64,000 nt of DNA from Lucinisca nassula (GCA_963580285.1 OY757021.1:98260149-98324148), one strand, 5' to 3'; positions 30,795 through 42,482 are shown, counted from the first letter of the stretch. Notes: generated by a model not told the origin, from the sequence alone. A program made the numbers and translations.

Positions 30795-30960
30795 AATTTT
30801 TGTTTCTGTGAATCGAGGTTTAACATTTAGCTATTTAACTATTTAGGTCCGTATTTTGTGCGACTTTTACCCGGCATTAAGATCATTTGACATCTGAAGC
30901 CTTACCGCCCAATGAAATCAGAGGGCTTATACAAGAATATTGGGCAAAGCATGGCTATTA
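30795..30960 (-). mobile_element. Decayed SINE, GGGACGTTAAAC family
   Basis: ATCGAGGTTTAAC at left and CGACTTTTACCCGGCATTAA further on match the tail and body. The head half is lost. Confidence 0.6.
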
Positions 30961-31204
30961 TCCGACCGACCGCGTGCTTGGTTGTCGATCGTTTCCCAGT
31001 CTCATAGTTGCTCCATATGAAATTCTATTTAAATCGACCCACTGAGACATTCTCGAGAAAAGGATATTTAAAAAATATATATATTACCTTAAATGCTCGG
31101 TCACATGACCTGGACCCTGCGAACAAACTTTCGTTCTCCAGTCCCGAGAGTGTTCCATACGAAATCTCAATCGGCCTAGTAGTTTCAAGGGAGATGTTTG
31201 AAAA

Positions 31205-31290
31205 TGCTGACGACGCAGACGACACAGACATCGCAGACGCAGATGACGACGGACCAATGACTCTCCGTTAAGCTCCCCCTTGTGAGTTAT
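31205..31290. repeat. GACGCAGA-rich fragment of the HINE-like family
   Basis: ATCGCAGACGCAGATGACGA followed by CGTTAAGCTCCCCCT resembles the left end of the element at 32702-35018, in reverse. Confidence 0.5.
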
Positions 31291-31383
31291 ATCTAAGGTC
31301 GATTTCCTTTTAAGAGGCACCATAAGGTTTGTATAGCAAATACCCTTAATATATAGGTATATAGTTCCATATAAGACACAGAA

Positions 31384-31561
31384 GCCTATGTGGTGTAGTA
31401 GCTATGCTATAGCTACTCGCCTGATAAACCGGGGTAGCAGGATCGATCCCAGTCTTGAAACCGAGATCCCGTTTCCGTATGAATGAGTCTTGAAACCAAG
31501 TTCGCTACTTTGTATGACCTTAGCTGTTGGTGGGACGGAAACTGAAACACACTCGCACTCC
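31384..31561 (+). mobile_element. tRNA-derived SINE with CACT tail
   Basis: TGGTGTAGTAGCTATGCTAT and GGGTAGCAGGATCGATCCC are A- and B-box-like. An internal duplication of the CCGAGATCCC..TATGA segment lengthens this copy. Confidence 0.75.
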
Positions 31562-32701
31562 TTTTAAGATGCATAGATGGACAAACAACTGGGCTATGAA
31601 CTGGTCCAAGCCAATATGGTCCCCCACCCCAACTATTGTGTGCACTACATGATCATGTGTTGAGCCTTAAAACACACATGAGGGAAAAACATCAGACATG
31701 ATACCAAAATGCCGTAAGGCGTTCAGTTTTAACTCTACTAACATAATCAAATACAGTGAAATTCCGCTATTAAGGCCACCTAAAATTAAGATAATTTTTA
31801 AGGCAGATTTTGAAGGTTAAAGTTACATTTTCTTTGTGATTGCGACATTCAGTGTGCTTTTGTGGAAGACCATCTTTGAGACTGTTCAAATGTGGTCTTA
31901 AAGACCACTTTTGAACTGTCTCAAATGTGGTCTTTATATTGGAATTTACCTGTATTGCTTCCTAAGTCTTTGGTCTCCTTTCGAAGACAGATATGTTCTT
32001 CCATCGTTACTTCATTTTGCGGCGATATGGTGCATATCAACGCGAAATGAAATATTTTTTACTTCATTGCGCGTCGACTACGCCAACGCATAATGAAATA
32101 AAAAAAAATCAAAATGAAGAAATTACTACATTACTTCATTATGCGTTGTATCACAGGTACTCGTTAGAATTCGTACAAAAGAATGTGAATAGTCACGTTT
32201 CGTCTCAAAGGTCATTAATTTTCTATAATATTATATGGGTGGTGAAGCAAACTGGAAATGACAATTTGTTAGAGATAGGGGTTGTTCGAAAAAATGAGAG
32301 TTGATCATGCCGACAGGCCATGAATCATAATTGGGGTGTCTGAAGAACAATGTTTCGATCCTCTATAAAATAAAGGAATGTTGTGTGAATAGTACTAATT
32401 AGAATCGCCTCAGAAAAAAATCGCCATAAACTTTAAAATATAAGGATAACGAGACATCCATGTTCGAGACATTGAAGTATCTCTGCCATTACGATAACAC
32501 ACCCGTGCGACATAGTGCATTTTTCACATATCCAAAATGGCCACTTTTCTGATGAAAATCCGTTTTTCTTATTCACACTGCAAACATAGGTTGTGGGTGC
32601 TCGTTAGAACCGCCTCGTGGAGGCGGTCCTAACGAGTACCTACGACCTATGTCTTGGAGCAGAACTAAGAAATGATATATAACCCCATTAACCCTAGTTT
32701 T

Positions 32702-35018
32702 AAGCTCACCAGAGCCGAAGGCTCCGGGGGAGCTTATAGGATAGGCAGTTGTCCGTCGTCGTCTGCGTCGTCTGCGTCTGCGTCCGTCAACACTTTCAAA
32801 CGACATCTCCTCTGAAGCCACTGGGCCGATTGGGCCCAAATTTTATCTGTAGCATCCTTGGGTTGGGGGATTGAAAGTTGAGGGTTTTTTATGAAAATCG
32901 GCTCATTAGTTTGGTTGCTATGGCAACTTGTAGTTTCCATAGACTTATAATGGGGAAAATTGAAAAATGGCATTTACTGCCAAGGCTCTGCAGATATTTT
33001 GACAAAACTTTCATAGAAATGTTCCATAGGCAATCTACTATCTGCCGTATGATTTTAGGCCTTCTGCTCATTTTTATTGGTTGCCATGGAAACCAAAATG
33101 CAAAAAAATCGAAAAAAAACTTAAAAAATCATCTCCTTAGAAACCATGTGCTCTAGGAGGCTGAGACTTTATGAAAATATTCACCATATTTGCCTTTACA
33201 GGTTTTGTGTTTTGTAGGAAATTTGGCCTTTTAGTTTTGTTCCTATGGCAACTTAGAGTTTCCATTGACTTATAATGGGGAAACTGAAAAATTGCTTTTA
33301 CTTGCAGATATTTGGACAAAACTTACATAGACATGTTCCTTGAGTAAACTTCTCTCAGCCATATGCTTTTATGTCAACCTGGGGGTTCCCTAGGTTGTGC
33401 CGGGGCCATGCCCCGCCCCCACCACTTCATAAAATGCCTTATATCTCAGAAACCTTACAGATCCCAACCCCTAAACCATATATATTCTTGTTCCTTATGA
33501 TAAAATGCATTAAGTGACACCAACCTGGGGGTCCCCCGGGATGTGCCTGGGACATGCCCTGCCCTGCCCCCTCTATTTCATAAAATGCCAATTATCTCAG
33601 AAACCATACAGATCCCCACCCCTAAACTATATATATTCTTGTTCCTTATGCTAAGATGCATTACGTGACACCAACCTGGGTGTCCACCGGGATGTACCGG
33701 GGCCATGCCCCACCCCCTCCACTTCATAAAAGGCCCAATATCCCAGTAACCTTACAGATCCCCACCCCTAAACCATATAAATTCTCGTTCCTTATGATAA
33801 GTCGCATTCAGTGACACCAACTTGGGGGTCCCCCGGGATGTGCGGGGGCCATGCCCAACCCCCTCCACTTCATAAAAGGCTAAATATTCCAAACACTTTA
33901 CAGATCCCCACCCCCAAACCATATATATTCTTGTTCCTTATGATAAGACACATTCAGCGACACCAACCTAGGGGTCACCCAATGGTGCACTCGGGCCATA
34001 CTCCACCCCTCGACTTCACAAAAGACCATATATCTGAGAAACTGTTCAGAGCCCACCCCTAATCCATATATATTCTTGTTCCTGAATATAAGACGCAAAC
34101 AGTGACACCAGCATGGGGGTCCCCCCGGGGTGCCACGGGCCATGCCCCATCCCTTAACTTCATTAAAATCCATATATCTCAGAAACCGTTCAGATCCCCA
34201 CCCCTAAACCATATATTCTTGTTCCTGATGATAAGACTCCACTTAATAATAAGCCATATATCTCAGAAACCATTCAAATCCCCATCCTATAATCACATAT
34301 ATTCTTGTTCATTGTTATTAGACACACTCAGTCAACCGTGTGTTGGGGGGGGGGGGGGGTCCGCAGGGGCCATTTCTCTCCCTTCCACTTCATAAAAGGG
34401 CCTCATATCTCAGAAACCGTTCAGATCCCCACCATTTAACCATATATATTCTTGATCTGTATGATAAGACAGATTCAGTGACAACAATCTTGAGCTTTTC
34501 TGGGATCTGCCATGCACGAATCCCTCCATTGCTTAAAAGGCCTTACGTCTCAGGAACAATACATATCCCCACCGCTAAACCATATATCTCTCTGTTCCTT
34601 TTTATAAGACCCATTTAGTGACACCAATCAGGGCTCCATTGGGCAGTGCCCACCTGAGCTCTGCTTTATGAAATTTGGCTCTTTGGTTTGTTTGCTATGG
34701 CAAGTTAAGAGTTTCCATTGACTTATAATGGGGAAAATTGAAAAATGGCATTAATGCCTCTCATGATATTTTGTCAAACTTTCAAAGAAATGTTCCTTAA
34801 ATAATGTCCTTTTTTGGCCTATTTGTTGCCACAGATGGGACATTGTAAATTGTCATTTGTTGTCTTCAAGCGACATCAGACCTCGGAAGCCACGAGTCTG
34901 ATTGGGTCGAATTTTTATCTGTAGCAGCCTTGGGTGCAGGGCTTTCATGGTTAATTAAAATACATTGCTGCCAGTGGGCAGTGGCCATTTAGCATTGTGG
35001 CCCATGGGCCTCTTGTTT
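32702..35018 (-). mobile_element. HINE/pearl-like non-autonomous element
   Basis: In minus orientation it opens AACAAGAGGCCCATGGGCC, passes through a block of tandem repeats, and ends with a GC-rich hairpin (GGAGCCTTCGGCTC) and GGTGAGCTT. A second element with the same kind of ends is at 45606-46884. Comparison with intact MITEs shows insertion without an evident target duplication. Tandem-repeat cores and 3' hairpins without duplication are features of Helitron-related HINE/pearl elements. This class call is an inference. Confidence 0.55.
33360..34640. repeat. Tandem repeat, about 125 bp unit
   Basis: About ten diverged copies. The unit contains TATCTCAGAAACC, CAGATCCCCACCCCTAAACC, ATATATTCTTGTTCC, TGACACCAACCTGGGGGTCC and CATGCCCC. 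The frames running through it encode a repetitive peptide and show no sign of selection. Confidence 0.85.
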
Positions 35019-35072
35019 ATATATATAATGTGGGTTTAGGGGTGTTCATTTCATGGATTAGTTCAAATGATG

Positions 35073-35790
35073 GTAATTTCGTCATTATAAACTTATTTGC
35101 AGATATATTAATTCGGGAGGTGTGATGACTTCTTATTCCGTTTCTATTTTTGGCAAGGGTCTTAGAGATCGAGAATGATAAAATTCACGAATATTTGTGA
35201 AAATGTATATTTCTCTCGAAAACTAGTGTTTACAGTCTTGGTCTTTTAACATAAAAGCCCGGGTTGTAATATAATGTTATTCAATAGATGTTTTCGTATT
35301 GGTGCTGTTACAGGTCCGAGGGCTCTAGTTATGGCATCCGAGGTCAAATACGAAAGACCGAGGATTTTTTCAGCAATAATACCACTTTATTAGATATTGC
35401 ACTTGCTAGACAATTTAACCACTATACGAGCTTGTAAAGCTAACAATGCTTTGAATAACTGGGCCCTGGAACTTAGGCGAGTGAACTTCGTAGATGGCGT
35501 TTAGACTTCTAGGGTTGAAAAACGATAGCGAAAATGAGAAAGCCAACCAACTATCACTAGAATTATTTAAAATGTTCTTGCTGAATAACGCTTAGGGCAA
35601 TACCTACCGCAATGTTCCTCAGTATTGGGACAGACAGGCCTAAACAAACAGTGCAGACCCATATCCACCTGCTCCTAAAGGAGGAGTGTGGGCAGGATCT
35701 AAACCGCTTGGAATTCCGTCTGCACTGTTTGGACTTGAAACAAATTCGTTAAAATTTTAAGAGCATTACAATAAGTTCAAGGTGTCTAAA
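35073..35790. other. Unassigned stretch with two MITE cores
   Basis: GTTACAGGTCCGAGG and a CGTATT pair at 35295-35370 resemble the MITE at 55070-55235. A palindrome at 35645-35735 (AAACAGTGCAGACCC ... TCTGCACTGTTT) belongs to the GCAAACAGTG family. Confidence 0.5.
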
Positions 35791-35794
35791 TTTT

Positions 35795-36882
35795 AAAGCG
35801 CCTTTACACTGTAACGAATTGCGATAACGTACCGTGAACGAATGGCAAAACTTTGACAAAGCTCGAATACGCACAAATACGCACAAAACCCCGACGGATG
35901 CGTCCATCGGGACTACACATAACGAGCTGAAAACGAATTTGAAACGACACAAGAGCAAGTTCATAAGGTATGGGTAACTACATATTAACGAACCAGAACG
36001 AATGCAAAACGAATATCAACGAATGTCAATGATCTTTCAACGTATTGTGTTGTCTGCGTATAGTGTGCATATTCGAACCGATCATGTGATGTACAGGTAT
36101 ATAAACCACCTCTACAGATCATTCTGTACTAGATGGGCAAGGGACGCACACCAAAGAAATCCTCCAGGTAATGAGGCGGAGAAATTCCCCATCTCCTCCA
36201 TCCTAGCTCCATCACATGATGACAAGAAAAAAAAAAAAAAAAAAAAACTGACGCCGTATACTCGCCGCACTCACCATATATATCTTGACTCTTCAAGCAT
36301 ACTGGCACAGAAATATAGTTTATATACTCAAAAGGTAAGTCACCAAGCATATGCACAAAAACGCAAGTCGAACGCTAGCGATACGGTACTCGTAAGTTAA
36401 AATCACGGAAATCGTTTGGAAGTCGCAGGATTAACGGTGATGATGGATTGACGCATCGTAATCAGTACGCCATCATATCGTATGAAGAACGTTGGAAGAA
36501 CGCTGTAAATGTGTTCCCATACGTTACTAATATGTGTGAGTTTCTTTACGAAGTGACAGCAATTTGCTTGGACGAATGCCACCGTAGTACCGTTGTCTTA
36601 CAAGTTACTGCGGGCAAACAAACCGTTTGAACTGCGTTCGAACGAACCCGCTGCGTATTGGCTGTTCGTTGGCATGCATATGTACGTCGAAACATTTTGT
36701 GCATGCGCAATCTTTTTCGAGGTACTGAGCGAACAACACCGTACTCGAACGTACTTAAAAGAACTTAAAACGACGGGCTTACGAACATCAGTGTATGCCA
36801 ATGTATGCCAACGAATGCCAAAATATATCCGTACGCTTGCATACGCTGAGTCAGTCCGTTATTGTGTAAATGCGCCTTCAAG
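35795..36882. mobile_element. MITE with AAGGCGCATTTACAC ends, copy 1
   Basis: The left end AAAGCGCCTTTACACTGTAA and right end TTATTGTGTAAATGCGCCTT are inverted. The interior is rich in CGAA and TACG words and contains an A-run at 36229-36246. No transposase. Confidence 0.7.
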
Positions 36883-37077
36883 GATTTTTACGGAATACCA
36901 AATCTAAAATTATCACTATAACGAATTGATGTAACGCACCGTGAACGAACGGAAAAAAATTGACAAAGCTCGAAATACGCACAAATACGGACAAAACCCC
37001 GACAAATAATTTCGTCGGGGCTAATCGGAACGAACTGAAAACGAATTTGAAACGACACCATAACCAGTTCATAACAT

Positions 37078-37553
37078 ATAATAAACTCTGAATTGTTAGA
37101 TCCTTTGGAAGCAAAGAATGTACCAAATAAACGAAAATAGCAGACTCGTTTTATTGAGTCTGTTCATGATCAGTACGGAAATGTGCCACACCGGCCACGC
37201 CCTCTAGCACCGACTTAAGCAGAACTCTATTTTCAAAATGATTCTAAATGGACCCAATGATCACAAAGGATCAGAAAATATAATCTGCACTATGATGATG
37301 TACGGGGAGACATTTTACGGCCGCCGCACAGCACAACACCAGTAGCAGTGAAGACAAAAACGTTCTGAATAGTTAGACCCTTTGGAAGCAAACAATACAG
37401 TAAATAAACGAAAGTAGCAGACTCGGATTTCATTGAGTCTGTTCATGACCAGTACTGAAATGTACAACACCGCACACGCCCTCTAACACCGGGTTAAGCA
37501 GAATTCTATTTTCAAAATGATTCTAAATGAATTCAATGATCCCAAAGGACCAG
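37078..37553 (-). mobile_element. Retrozyme-like tandem unit without hammerhead
   Basis: About 1.7 copies of a 277 bp unit, inserted in the MITE relative to copy 1. It shares with the hammerhead unit the block GTACGGGGAGACATTTTACG, GGCCGCCGCACAGCACAACA and CAAAGGATCAGAAAATATAA. At the place expected for the ribozyme there is instead a stem AGACTC/GAGTCT next to TCATGA. I could not fold a canonical hammerhead. Confidence 0.6.
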
Positions 37554-37854
37554 TGCGAATGCGAAAAGAATATCAACGAATGTCAACTAACTTCCAAAGT
37601 CTTGTAGTATAGTTTGCATATTCGAACCGATTACGTGACGTATGGGTATATGATCATGATGGGCAAGAGGTACGCGCCAAAATAATACTCCAGGACCAGA
37701 GGCAGGGAAAAAGTTAGATTCCCCGTCTCCATCCTAGCTCCATCACATGATGACAAAAAAAAAAAAAACATATATATTTTTTGGCCATTCGGGCTAACTA
37801 TCGAAGTGGCACTGAAAGATGTTTTTTATACCCCAAAGGGTATAGGTCAACAAG

Positions 37855-38025
37855 AGTAACCGGAGAAAAAATACATGCATTTTTGTTGCAGAACTTGGCG
37901 TCTCACATGTAGCCAGAGCCAGGCGCGGACCACAACAGTTAGAAACCTAATGATTTAGAGTCAGCAGGCCAAGGAGGCCCGTCGATGCCTCGAATGAAAT
38001 AATACGTTTCATGCTCAACTATGAC
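37855..38025 (-). mobile_element. tRNA-derived SINE, second type
   Basis: About 90 percent alike to 29660-29850 by eye, same orientation, with the A-rich part at the left. Confidence 0.65.
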
Positions 38026-38576
38026 AAAACGCAAGTCGAACGCTAGCGATACGGTACTCGTAACTTCGTAAGTTAAAGCACGCCAAGCATGGAACTCAAT
38101 CGTTTGAAAGTCGCAGCAGCATCGGTAATGACAGGTTGACGCATCGTAATCAGTACGTCATCTATTTAAAAAAAAGTAGAAAGAAAGCTGTAAATTCGTT
38201 ATTTAAAATACGTAACTAATACGTGGCAAGACAGGAATTTTGTTGGACAAATGCAAACGTAGAGGTAACGAACCCTTGTCTCACTGCGGGCGAACAAATC
38301 GTGTGAACTTCTTTCATCGAATGAACCCGCTGCGAATGGGCTATTCTTTGGCATACGTCGAAACATTGTATGCATGTACAAAATTTTCGACGTACTGACT
38401 GAACAACAACGTACGCGACCGTACTTCAATTAACTCTTAACAAGCTTACGAACATCAGTAGCATTCGCGGAGCCAATTCGTTATAGTGTAAATGCGCCTT
38501 TAGTCGTCTTTTATCATAAAACGTGTCTGTTATGAAGTAGATAACGTAATGGCGCCGTCCGCGACAAACAGAAGTG

Positions 38577-38870
38577 GAGGCAATGATCAGGAATCGATAC
38601 AATTAATCCACAGCTCCCATCAGAGACAAGAAAGGGAAAGAAACACAAATACGAAACAACAGACCCTAATGGAAACACATCAATAGCGGAAAGCCAAAAG
38701 GACAGTTACTTTCCCACAAAATGGCCAATAGGCTATCCAAAATACAACAAAACAAGCGACACAAATACCCAAAGACAAAACTAATTCCACGGGGGGTGGG
38801 GGTGGGGGGGGGTGCTAAATCGATTTTACGTGGCCACAATCCTCGCCCTTGCTTCCGCTGCACTCTGTTT
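38577..38870 (-). mobile_element. PLE 3' end fragment
   Basis: This begins at the usual 3' terminus (GAGGCAATGATCAGGAATCG) and stops after the G/C-rich run near 38815, AAATCGATTTTACGTGGCCA and the CCTCGCCCTTGC block. Confidence 0.75.
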
Positions 38871-38924
38871 TCTAGTACATTTCTTTTGCACATATTCGGC
38901 AATAAAACCAATTTCAAATTGCTA

Positions 38925-39025
38925 TGAGATAACCATAATCTTACACCCATGATCATTTCATATAAAATTATTAAACTCGCCTGAAGCTCGTTTTAAATGA
39001 CTACTCGTGCAATATCCTCTATTTA
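38925..39025. repeat. Palindrome CGCCTGAAGCTCG family
   Basis: The same layout as 11590-11705, with eroded arms. Confidence 0.5.
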
Positions 39026-39455
39026 TTATTTATCATCCCCAAAATGACACTCTAGCCCCAAATCAGACACATCAGAACATTGTGATTGATAACATAATTG
39101 GCCGAAGAAAAGAAAACAAAAGTTCTGTAAATCTGAAAATGAGAAAACAATATTATGTTAAATACATATACCTGGAATAGCTTCCAAGTTTAAGCCAGTT
39201 TTATAGAGAGACGACTTTCGGTTTCCTGTGAAATAAGGTCTTAAAAGGGGAGAACTGTCTCCTTATGAGCCAATTCTTTCCTTTAAGGTTAAACCCATGT
39301 TTATTTTGCTGTTTGTTAAGAGATAAACAACCAAGTCAAAGCTGAAGTGAAGGCAATGATCAGGAACAACCCACCCAAGACACAAGAGGGAAAGAAACAC
39401 AAACACAAAACAACTTTACCATAATGAAAACGTCAGAAGCGGACAGCCAAAAGGA

Positions 39456-39734
39456 CATTACGAAAACACGCCTATACAAATACATTGTAAACTTTGCCGC
39501 CGAAAAAAACGAAAATCTTAAGATGAAAAATTGTGATATTTTTCTTATTTCTGCTCAAAATATAGATTGTGGGTGCTCGTTAGAACCGCCTCATTGATGC
39601 GGTTCAAACGAGTACCCACAATCTATATTATAGAGCAGAAATAAGAAAAATAAAGTTACCCCTATAAACCCCAGTTTTACCATATAAAAGTGGGATTCAA
39701 GGGGTCAAAATTATATATTCGTGTTTTCGTGATG
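39456..39734. mobile_element. Palindromic MITE, subfamily A, nested in PLE
   Basis: CATTACGAAAACACGCCTAT at left and CGTGTTTTCGTGATG at right, with a nearly perfect central palindrome. Joining the flanks gives GGA+CACTAAC, close to the PLE GGACAGTTAC, so no more than a very short target duplication exists. Confidence 0.82.
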
Positions 39735-39957
39735 CACTAACTTTCCACAAAAGTAAAATATGTTAGCAATACATACATGAACAGACGAACTATAACATTA
39801 TGAAACCACAAGAGAGGAACCGCATTGTAACGGTCAGTAAAAAGTTTTTTGCTAGAGGCTGAAATCGATTTTACTAGGCCACAATCCACGCCCTTGGTTT
39901 TGTCGTGGTGTAGACAACAGTCTACACGAGGGATTTATAACTCATCAGCGCAGCATC

Positions 39958-40237
39958 CATTACTCAAACACGCCTATACAAATACACTGCCACCTTTATC
40001 GCCGAAAAAATGAAAATTTTATGATGAAAACATGTGATATTTTTCTTATTTCTGCTCCAAATATAGATTATGGGCATTTGTTAGAACCGCCTCATCGAGG
40101 CGGTTCTAACGAGTACCGACAATCTATATTTTAGAGCAGAAATAAGAAAAATAAGGTGTACCCCAGGAAACCCCAGTTTTACAATATAAAAGTGAGGTTC
40201 AAGGGGGTCAAAATTATATAGGCGTGTTTTCGTGATG
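39958..40237. mobile_element. Palindromic MITE, subfamily A, nested in PLE
   Basis: CATTACTCAAACACGCCTAT at left and GGCGTGTTTTCGTGATG at right. The flanks GCAGCATC and TCCGAG join to match the PLE sequence GCAACATCTCCG with nothing duplicated. Confidence 0.82.
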
Positions 40238-40290
40238 TCCGAGAACGTGAAAATCAAACGAATACAGAGATTAAACAACGATTCAGGTCA

Positions 40291-41214
40291 TATCCAGTCA
40301 GAGAGTTTAGCTAACAAGACCTTATACGCAAAGGGTTAACCAGTATAGTCCACATTGTTGACAAGTGCCGCTCTTGTAACAGCGAAAGTGAGGGATTAAA
40401 AGTAGAAAAGATTTTATGATCAATACCCACGAAAAAATATTGCCGACCCGGTAGGTACATGTATCGAGCCCGCAACCTACTGATCAACAATTAGATGCCA
40501 CCTGTTGATTAAGGGGACATTCGTAACCCATTTATCCCTAGCGTCCTTTTTGTAGACATTTGCAAACAGTGTAAAACGCGGCGTCTGATCTGGTTATACA
40601 CTGTTTGCTATAAGGACATGCATTTTCTACAAATTGTCTCAAACAAAACAAAAACTGAAACTTGACCGCTCCAATCTTATTAAGTGGAAGATTCAGTTTT
40701 CTTACATGCTTTTCAATGAAATATAGAGATTTCTCGGTGAAATCGAAAACGATATTTTCACTGTTTCAAACAGTGACCGATATCAATTTTATTTTTCACT
40801 GTTTGGGACTACTTTTTCTCGAAATCAAATTCTGTGGTCAGTTTTTTCATTGTCAAATGATTGAAAAGTAATGAACTGTATTAGAATTGACGCTAAGCCC
40901 GTTCACACGTCCCGAGGACGTTAATGACGTCATTTTCAACATATTGTGTCGCGCGAGGTTAGATCTGTCCGCACCTTCTTTGGGAAATTGATCTCTCAAT
41001 TATTTCAGTAATCATTTATGGAAATACCATCCCAGGCAATTTCTCAGGTGCAAACTTGCAGTGTACACCAAATATTATACCCACTAAATACGTTGGACAC
41101 CACCAAATTGACAGAAACGACCAGGAACAAAATTAGTTTTCTCTGAGAGTGAGTGACGCGATTAGTGAAGCTAAATATTGCCGTTTTGAAGCATTAAAGA
41201 AACATAAAATTTGA
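40291..41214. other. Unassigned stretch with two palindromic pieces
   Basis: GCAAACAGTGTAAAACGCGG pairs with CGTCTG..TACACTGTTTGC at 40561-40608. 40690-40790 is an inverted copy of 28920-29000 (TATAGAGATTTCTCGGTGAA). No gene. Confidence 0.5.
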
Positions 41215-41495
41215 ATTTTTTAGTGTAAGATCAAATTTTATTTCACTCATGAACACCAAAACCGATAGTTTCACTCGTGGCTACGCCACTCGTGAAAATA
41301 CTGGTTTTGGTGTTCATTCGGTGAAATAAAATTCGATCTTACACTGAAAAATATATTTTTTTTAGTGTAAGATCAAATTTTATTTCACTCATGAACACCA
41401 AAACTGGTATTTCCACTCGTGGCTACGCCACTCGTGAAAATACTGGTTTTGGTGTTCATTCGGTGAAATAAAATTCGATCTTACACTGAAAAAAT
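41215..41495. mobile_element. Two tandem palindromic MITEs, CACTCGTGGC family
   Basis: Each ~140 bp copy starts TTTTAGTGTAAGATCAAATT, ends AATTCGATCTTACACTGAAA, and has the centre CGTGGCTACGCCACTCGTG. The two copies differ in a few bases. Confidence 0.85.
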
Positions 41496-41925
41496 CAAAT
41501 ATCCTCTATGTCATATATGGATGGGTTCAAGAGCTATCTGACTAGGCTTCAGGTTTATCCATAACGCTGAAATGATAAGTTGATCTGGCCAAAACAATAA
41601 GATAGAAACGGGTTAATCTGTTTGTAATGTCGGCTCCAATAGAAAACAATTTCAGAAAGAAATAATTTTCTAGATATAGAGACGCCTGTAAATCAACGAT
41701 GTCATTATGGAAATGGAAATAAAATCGTCATGTCTCCTAATGGCGCGTGTCTGTAACGGGAAACCAAACCATAAACGACAGACAATTCTACTGAACATCT
41801 GAACAGCATGTCCTGTCGTAACTGATAGAAGGAAATAGCTAAGGAAGCCACAATAATGGAGAACATTTCTAGAACAGAGCAGATATCTTCGCAATCTCCT
41901 ACTACAGCTCATTTTGGGTCCAAAC

Positions 41926-42139
41926 TTAATGCTTATCCTGCTGTTCACGACAACCTCTATCTTTGCAAACAGTGTGGATCCAGATCAGATGGCTTCTGAA
42001 GAAGCCATCTGATCAGGACCTACACTGTTTGCCATTCTATTTATGAATTTGTAGGAAAAAAATTTCATCGAGCAATCTGATTGTTTCAAAGTTAGAAATG
42101 GGTGTGGCTAAACTGAATATTCAGCAGGATAATGGCTAA
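41926..42139. mobile_element. TTAA-flanked MITE
   Basis: TTAATGCTTATCCTGCTG at left, and CAGCAGGATAATGGCTAAC at right with a mutated TTAA. The core AGATGGCTTCTGAAGAAGCC/ATCT is intact. Confidence 0.75.
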
Positions 42140-42320
42140 CAATACCGACATGATTCACTTCTGTTGTCCACGTGATAGTCACTGATCAATGAACTTAAAA
42201 CGCGCTCAAATTTAAGCATTTGGTGTACTGTTTAACAAACAAAGCGCAATGAAATCAAAAGATCCGTAATGACCGGAAATTGTTCGTTTAACGAATTAGT
42301 CTAAGTCCAAGGTCAAGAGA

Positions 42321-42482
42321 GACGCCTCGGTGGTGTAGTGTTTATGCTACTCGGCTTATAAACCGGGGATCGCAGGATCGATACCGGGCTTCTCAAGGCT
42401 TTCGGATGAGTCTGTAAACCGAAGTCCAGTTTCCGTATGACCTTAACTATTGGTGAAACGTAAAACTCAAATACTCACTCAC
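42321..42482 (+). mobile_element. tRNA-derived SINE with CACT tail
   Basis: TGGTGTAGTGTTTATGCTAC and GGATCGCAGGATCGATACC boxes, tail AATACTCACTCAC. The near-perfect 13 bp repeat TCCAAGGTCAAGA (before) and TCCAAGTTCAAGA (after) marks the target duplication. Confidence 0.85.

Larger units (their letters stand above)
29971..32155. mobile_element. Foldback-like element with ACTTCATTATGCGT arms
   Basis: Both ends read TGTGATACAACGCATAATGA inwards and continue as inverted arms of about 200 bp. The arms are built of repeated TTACTTCATTATGCGT(C/T)G units with variable spacers. The 1.8 kb interior holds a SINE (30187-30486), a decayed SINE, a tRNA-SINE and no transposase. A target duplication was not resolved. 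Confidence 0.7.
32486..35072. mobile_element. Palindromic MITE subfamily B split by a HINE-like element
   Basis: The left half runs from CATTACGATAACACACCCGT through the intact centre GTTAGAACCGCCTC to CCCTAGTTT at 32700. The right half resumes at about 35019 with TATATATAATGTGGGTTTAG and ends near CAAATGATG. Together they restore the subfamily B layout. Confidence 0.75.
36908..38507. mobile_element. MITE with AAGGCGCATTTACAC ends, copy 2, with insertions
   Basis: The same order of internal words as copy 1 (CACCGTGAACGAACGG, CGCACAAATACG, ACCCCGACAAATAATT) and the right end GTTATAGTGTAAATGCGCCT. The left tip is eroded. A 277 bp tandem repeat (37078-37553) and a tRNA-SINE (37855-38025) have entered it. 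Confidence 0.7.
39345..40290 (-). mobile_element. PLE 3' end carrying two MITEs
   Basis: PLE 3' sequence is found in three pieces (39345-39455, 39735-39957, 40238-40290) that read on continuously when the two MITEs are removed. Confidence 0.75.

Noticed and set aside
34102..34395. Coding frames in the 33.4-34.6 kb block
   Set aside because: They run through a ~125 bp tandem repeat and change frame from unit to unit. No start context or domain was seen.
36002..36400. 132-codon frame with a poly-lysine run
   Set aside because: It lies entirely in the AAGGCGCATTTACAC MITE and the lysines come from an A-run.
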